Assembly (NCBI RefSeq): GCF_002192455.1
Contig: NZ_CP021744.1
Coordinates: 4,741,001 to 4,805,000 of the forward strand
Length of the DNA: 64,000 nt
Origin: Streptomyces albireticuli
GTDB taxonomy: Bacteria; Actinomycetota; Actinomycetes; Streptomycetales; Streptomycetaceae
Reading direction: 5' to 3'
Position 1 is the first letter of the stretch, and every line of letters begins with the position of its first letter. The position numbers and the translations under genes are program-made. Below the pieces are notes generated by a model. The model was not told where the DNA came from. It worked only from the letters and a program-made list of their open reading frames with translations, and made no database searches. Positions 59,617 through 64,000 of this stretch are shown here, piece by piece.

Positions 59617-61605
59617 CTACGACACCTCCCCCAGCACCCCCATCACCTCCCCCACACCCCCCGCGGAAAGCAACCGCTCCCGGAACCCCGGATCCATCAG
59701 CTTCCGCGACAGCATCGCCAGAATCCGCAGATGCTCATCCCCCGCCATCTCCTCCGGCACCGCGATCATGAAGATCAGGCGCGCCTTCGTCCCGTCCGGC
59801 GCCCCCCACTCGACGCCCTCCTCGGACCGCGCGAAGCCGACCACCGGCGCCGCGACCGCGTCCGTCTTGGCGTGCGGGATCGCGATCTCCTCACCGAGGC
59901 CGGTCGTGCCCAGCGCCTCCCGCGCGAGCACGGCGCCGACCAGCCCGTCGAGGTCCGTCACCCGGCCGGTGGCCGCCAGCAGCCCGGCCAGCTCATGGAT
60001 CGCGGCCTCCTTCGACCGGGCGGCGAGCCACGGACGTACGGACGCCTCCGTGAGATGACCTGACAGAGCCGTCGCGGCGCCCGTCACCTCGACGGAGCCG
60101 CCGCCCGCCGCCAGGGGCACCGCCGGTACGGCCGCCACCGCACCCGGCATCCGCGGGGCGGCCCCGCCGCCGAGCGTCATCAGCGTGACCGTCGCCATCG
60201 CCGTCACCACCGTGCCGACGGCGATGGCGACGAAGAACATCGGCACCCCGCCGACCGCGCCCAGCACCGCCACGATCGGCCCGCCGTGCGGCACGCTGTC
60301 CTTCACCGTGGCGAGGCCCGCGACCGCGCCGGCCACCGCGCCGCCCAGCATGTTCGCGGGAATGACCCGGGCCGGCCGGGCGGCGGCGAACGGGATCGCG
60401 CCCTCCGTGATGCCGAAGAAGCCCATGAACAGCGCCGCCAGCCCGGTCTCCCGCTCCTGCTGCGTGAACAGCCCGCGGCGCAGTACGGTCGCGAGCCCCT
60501 GGCCGAGCGGCGGCACCGGGATCGCCGCCGCGCACATGCCCATGACCTCCGGGTTCCGGGAGACCAGCCCCGCGCCGAAGAGGAACGCCGTCTTGTTGAC
60601 CGGCCCGCCCATGTCGAAGGCGATCATCAGCCCGAGCAGCACCCCGAGCAGCGCCGCGCTGGTGCCGGTCAGGCTCCCCAGCCAGTTCGTCAGGTGCTCG
60701 AAGACCCAGGCGATGGGGCGCCCGATGACGTAGACGAAGAAGAGCCCGACGGCGCTCGTCGCGACGATCGGGATGACGATGACCGGCATGATCGGTCGGA
60801 CGAACTCCGGCACCGTGACCTTCCGGATCCACCGGACCACATAGCCCGCCAGGAAGCCGGTGGCGATCGCCCCGATGAAGCCCGCGCCGGCCTTGCTGTC
60901 GTAGAGCTCCCCGTGGCTCGCGATCCAGCCGCCGACCATGCCCGGCACGAGCGCGGGACGGTCGCCGACGGCGTAGGCGATGTAGCCGGACAGGATCGGG
61001 ATCATCAGCGTGAAGCCGATGACGCCGATGTCGTGGACGGACTGCCAGAAGGAGCTGTGGAAGACGATCCCCTCGGGGGTGGTGTGCCCGCCCAGCGCGA
61101 GCGACACGGCGATCAGCAGGCCACCGACGACCACGAACGGGATCATGTACGAGACGCCGTTCATCAGCGCCTTGTAGAGGGCGCCGCGCTCCCTGCCGCC
61201 CTCCGCGCCCGGCGGCCCGGCGGCGCCCGCTCCCGGCCCGGCGCCCCGGTGCACGGGCGCGGTCCGCACCCGGTCGATCAGCCGCTCCGGGTGATGGATG
61301 CCCTCCGCGACCCCCACGGTGAGGACCCTCTTGCCCACGAAGCGGCTCAGGTCGACGTCCTTGTCGGCGGCGACGATGATGCCGTCCGCCTCCCTGACAT
61401 CGTTGTCAGTCAGCACGTTCTCCGCGCCGATCGACCCCTGTGTCTCCACCTTGATCTCATGGCCGAGCGCCTGCGCGGCCTGCGCCAGCTTCTCCGCCGC
61501 CATGTAGGTGTGGGCGATGCCGGTCGGACAGGCGGTCACCGCCAGCAGCTTGAGCCCCGGCCCCCGGGCCCCCGCGTCCTCGGGAGGATCGGCTGGACTG
61601 ATCAC
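59617..61605 (-). CDS. Fused PTS permease of the fructose family, domain order IIB-IIC-IIA
   Basis: A 662-residue phosphotransferase transporter. The IIB-Fru domain is N-terminal (LKLLAVTACPTGIAHTYMAAEKL; phosphorylated Cys about residue 26). The IIC membrane domain spans about residues 145-470 with about nine helices (SYMIPFVVVGGLLIAVSLALGG, AFDMGGPVNKTAFLFG, FFGITEGAIPFA). The IIA domain is C-terminal (phosphorylated His in EEIAIPHAKTDAV, about residue 588). It imports and phosphorylates fructose or a related sugar such as mannose. The characterised Streptomyces FruA is, as I recall, ordered IIA-IIB-IIC, and its operon includes a repressor and fructose-1-phosphate kinase; neither is here. 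GTG 61605 follows GAGGAG. Confidence 0.88.
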   Translation of the reverse strand: MISPADPPEDAGARGPGLKLLAVTACPTGIAHTYMAAEKLAQAAQALGHEIKVETQGSIGAENVLTDNDVREADGIIVAADKDVDLSRFVGKRVLTVGVAEGIHHPERLIDRVRTAPVHRGAGPGAGAAGPPGAEGGRERGALYKALMNGVSYMIPFVVVGGLLIAVSLALGGHTTPEGIVFHSSFWQSVHDIGVIGFTLMIPILSGYIAYAVGDRPALVPGMVGGWIASHGELYDSKAGAGFIGAIATGFLAGYVVRWIRKVTVPEFVRPIMPVIVIPIVATSAVGLFFVYVIGRPIAWVFEHLTNWLGSLTGTSAALLGVLLGLMIAFDMGGPVNKTAFLFGAGLVSRNPEVMGMCAAAIPVPPLGQGLATVLRRGLFTQQERETGLAALFMGFFGITEGAIPFAAARPARVIPANMLGGAVAGAVAGLATVKDSVPHGGPIVAVLGAVGGVPMFFVAIAVGTVVTAMATVTLMTLGGGAAPRMPGAVAAVPAVPLAAGGGSVEVTGAATALSGHLTEASVRPWLAARSKEAAIHELAGLLAATGRVTDLDGLVGAVLAREALGTTGLGEEIAIPHAKTDAVAAPVVGFARSEEGVEWGAPDGTKARLIFMIAVPEEMAGDEHLRILAMLSRKLMDPGFRERLLSAGGVGEVMGVLGEVS

Positions 61606-62028
61606 GTGGATCTCCTCACAACGTCATCGCGCGCGGGAGCGTGCCGCGTCCTCGCGCTGTTCGCATCCTGCAACACGTGACCTGCGGAGCAAAGCGGTTA
61701 CCTGCTGGATCGTCAGGCGGCGCCGGGCGCGCGGAACTCGGCGGACCGACGAGCCGGGGCCAGGAGGGGCTGGGGTTCGCCGGGCCGTCAGGTGTAGATT
61801 CGTGACCAGAGCCAGACGTCGCTGCTGATGGCGGTCGGGCGGCCCGCGCGACGGGCCGGCCGAGGGAGAGAGGGCCTCCGACGGACTGCGCTGCGGCCAG
61901 GGGACGAGTGCGTCCGCACTCCACCCGACCGGGCCCGGACGGCTGCCGTCCGGCTGCCCGCCTCGGCGGCCTGACCGCGTGCACAGCCGTACCCACTCTC
62001 GCTCGCCCCTTCAGGAGGAGCAGCCCGT
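61606..62028 (+). promoter_or_regulatory. Divergent region with ahcY promoter and long structured leader
   Basis: 423 bases. TAGATT (61795-61800) is a likely -10, giving a leader of about 220 nt. Within it GGCCTCCGA (61873-61881) can pair with TCGGCGGCC (61963-61971), one mismatch, enclosing two hairpins: GAGTGCG/CGCACTC (61906-61912 and 61915-61921) and GGACGG/CCGTCC (61937-61942 and 61946-61951). Such a multibranched fold before ahcY could be an S-adenosylhomocysteine-sensing RNA, but the known SAH riboswitch sequence core is only vaguely present. GC-rich DNA folds easily by chance. Confidence 0.4.
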
Positions 62029-63486
<1,458 letters not shown>

Positions 63487-63529
63487 CCGGGCCCGCCGAC
63501 GGCACCCCGTCGGCACCCTCAGCCGGTAC

Positions 63530-63558
63530 GCAGGCCCCCGCCCTCGGCGGGGGCCTGC
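63530..63558 (+). terminator. 13-bp hairpin after ahcY
   Basis: GCAGGCCCCCGCC (63530-63542) pairs perfectly with GGCGGGGGCCTGC (63546-63558) around CTC, followed by CCCGTTTCCCC. Confidence 0.8.
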
Positions 63559-63584
63559 CCCGTTTCCCCGTCAAGGACCACACC

Positions 63585-64000
63585 ATGCCCCGCGGCCGCT
63601 ACTCCCTCCACGACCCGCACGACCACACGCCCCTCGGCTCGGAACACTTCCACTGCGCCACGGGCCCCTCGGGCTGGCGCTACGTCTCGCAGCTCACCGC
63701 CCCGTCCGGGGAGCACACCGGCTCGGTCGACCTCACCCTCGACGAGCTCGGCCGGCCCATCCGGGTCCAGCTCCACGCGGCGAGCTGGCAGGTGAAGGGC
63801 GCCGCCCTCGACGGCGTCACCTGGGTACGGACCGACCCGACCGGCGAGCACGCTACGGAGGGCAATGTCGCGGCGCACGCCTTCACCGGCGCCTCGCCCG
63901 CCTTCCATGTGGCGCTGGCCCGGCTCGTCCGCCCGGGGCTCGGGGAGGGTGCCAAGCGCGTCCGCCTGGTCGGCTTCACCTCCCCGGTGCTGGCCCCCCG
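63585..64000 (+). CDS. Hypothetical protein, 3' part outside the window
   Basis: 138 codons are visible from ATG 63585, which follows AAGGA by seven bases. The product starts MPRGRYSLHDPHDHTPLGSEHFHCATGPSG and continues with beta-strand-like text (GSVDLTLDELGRPIRVQLHAASWQVKGAALDGVTWVRTDPTG). The DHTPLG and EHFHCA pieces are His-rich and could bind metal. No signal peptide. I do not recognise the family. Codon usage is normal for the window, so it is very likely a real gene; it sits after the ahcY terminator and is probably transcribed separately. Confidence 0.7.
   Translation, partial: MPRGRYSLHDPHDHTPLGSEHFHCATGPSGWRYVSQLTAPSGEHTGSVDLTLDELGRPIRVQLHAASWQVKGAALDGVTWVRTDPTGEHATEGNVAAHAFTGASPAFHVALARLVRPGLGEGAKRVRLVGFTSPVLAP

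Overview
This is a high-GC actinobacterial chromosomal segment, almost certainly from a Streptomyces: third codon positions are nearly all G or C, GTG starts and GTGA/ATGA stop-start overlaps are common, and it carries whiB, an SpoIIA-type sigma switch, F420 biosynthesis genes, five LytR-CpsA-Psr (LCP) proteins and a GDP-mannose gene set. The gene order looks like conserved core chromosome (hut genes, stress sigma locus, purKE and dipeptidase, LCP cluster, fbiAB, whiB, manB/manA, ahcY). I see no phage, insertion sequence, CRISPR array, tRNA, rRNA or biosynthetic gene cluster.

Layout. 1-3 kb: a truncated Tat-exported alpha/beta hydrolase, a membrane protein and a PLP decarboxylase-like enzyme. 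3.1-8.7 kb: histidine utilisation operon hutU - M20 amidohydrolase - hutF - hutI. 8.7-9.6 kb: an F420-type oxidoreductase divergent from a MerR regulator, with a perfect operator-like palindrome between them. 9.7-11.9 kb: SigB/SigF-family sigma factor, STAS antagonist and SpoIIAB-like kinase. 12-15.5 kb: three exported or membrane-anchored proteins, including an LPQTG protein, one with a 4 x 99-bp tandem repeat and one with a neocarzinostatin-like domain. 15.6-19.6 kb: POT peptide transporter and a two-component system. 19.6-23.6 kb: GtrA, purK-purE-dipeptidase, VOC protein. 23.7-28.7 kb: UDP-glucose dehydrogenase, acyl-CoA dehydrogenase, double VOC protein. 27.4-37.8 kb: five LCP genes, all on the minus strand, interleaved with a thioesterase and a GT2. 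37.9-42.5 kb: TIGR03089 protein, peptidoglycan amidase, mannose-1-phosphate guanylyltransferase, AlkA-like glycosylase. 42.7-45.9 kb (minus): a cysteine-rich leader peptide, cysteine dioxygenase, fbiA, fbiB. 46.3-52.6 kb: whiB, a giant GT2/membrane fusion and a DUF5719 protein. 52.7-59.4 kb: metallopeptidase-like protein, DUF3499, manB, Trm112-like, SIS protein, manA, CDF transporter. 59.6-64 kb: a fused PTS permease, ahcY behind a long structured leader, and a truncated hypothetical gene.

How the parts fit. manA, manB and the guanylyltransferase together supply GDP-mannose. The LCP proteins, amidase, UDP-glucose dehydrogenase, GtrA and the two GT2 proteins form a cell-envelope theme. hutU, hutI, hutF and an M20 enzyme can take urocanate to glutamate if the M20 enzyme removes the formyl group.

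Most notable signals: (i) a 28-codon, apparently leaderless peptide gene ending Cys-Arg-Cys-Ser-Ser-Cys upstream of cysteine dioxygenase, which looks like a cysteine-responsive attenuator; (ii) a roughly 12-bp-period array of ACCGGT-like units before the giant glycosyltransferase; (iii) 41-bp tandem units enclosed by inverted copies of a dispersed intergenic repeat; (iv) an in-frame GC-rich repeat element in the N-terminus of the hut-operon amidohydrolase; (v) the surface-protein operon with its 99-bp repeat; (vi) a structured ahcY leader. All functions are inferred from sequence reading; no database search was run.
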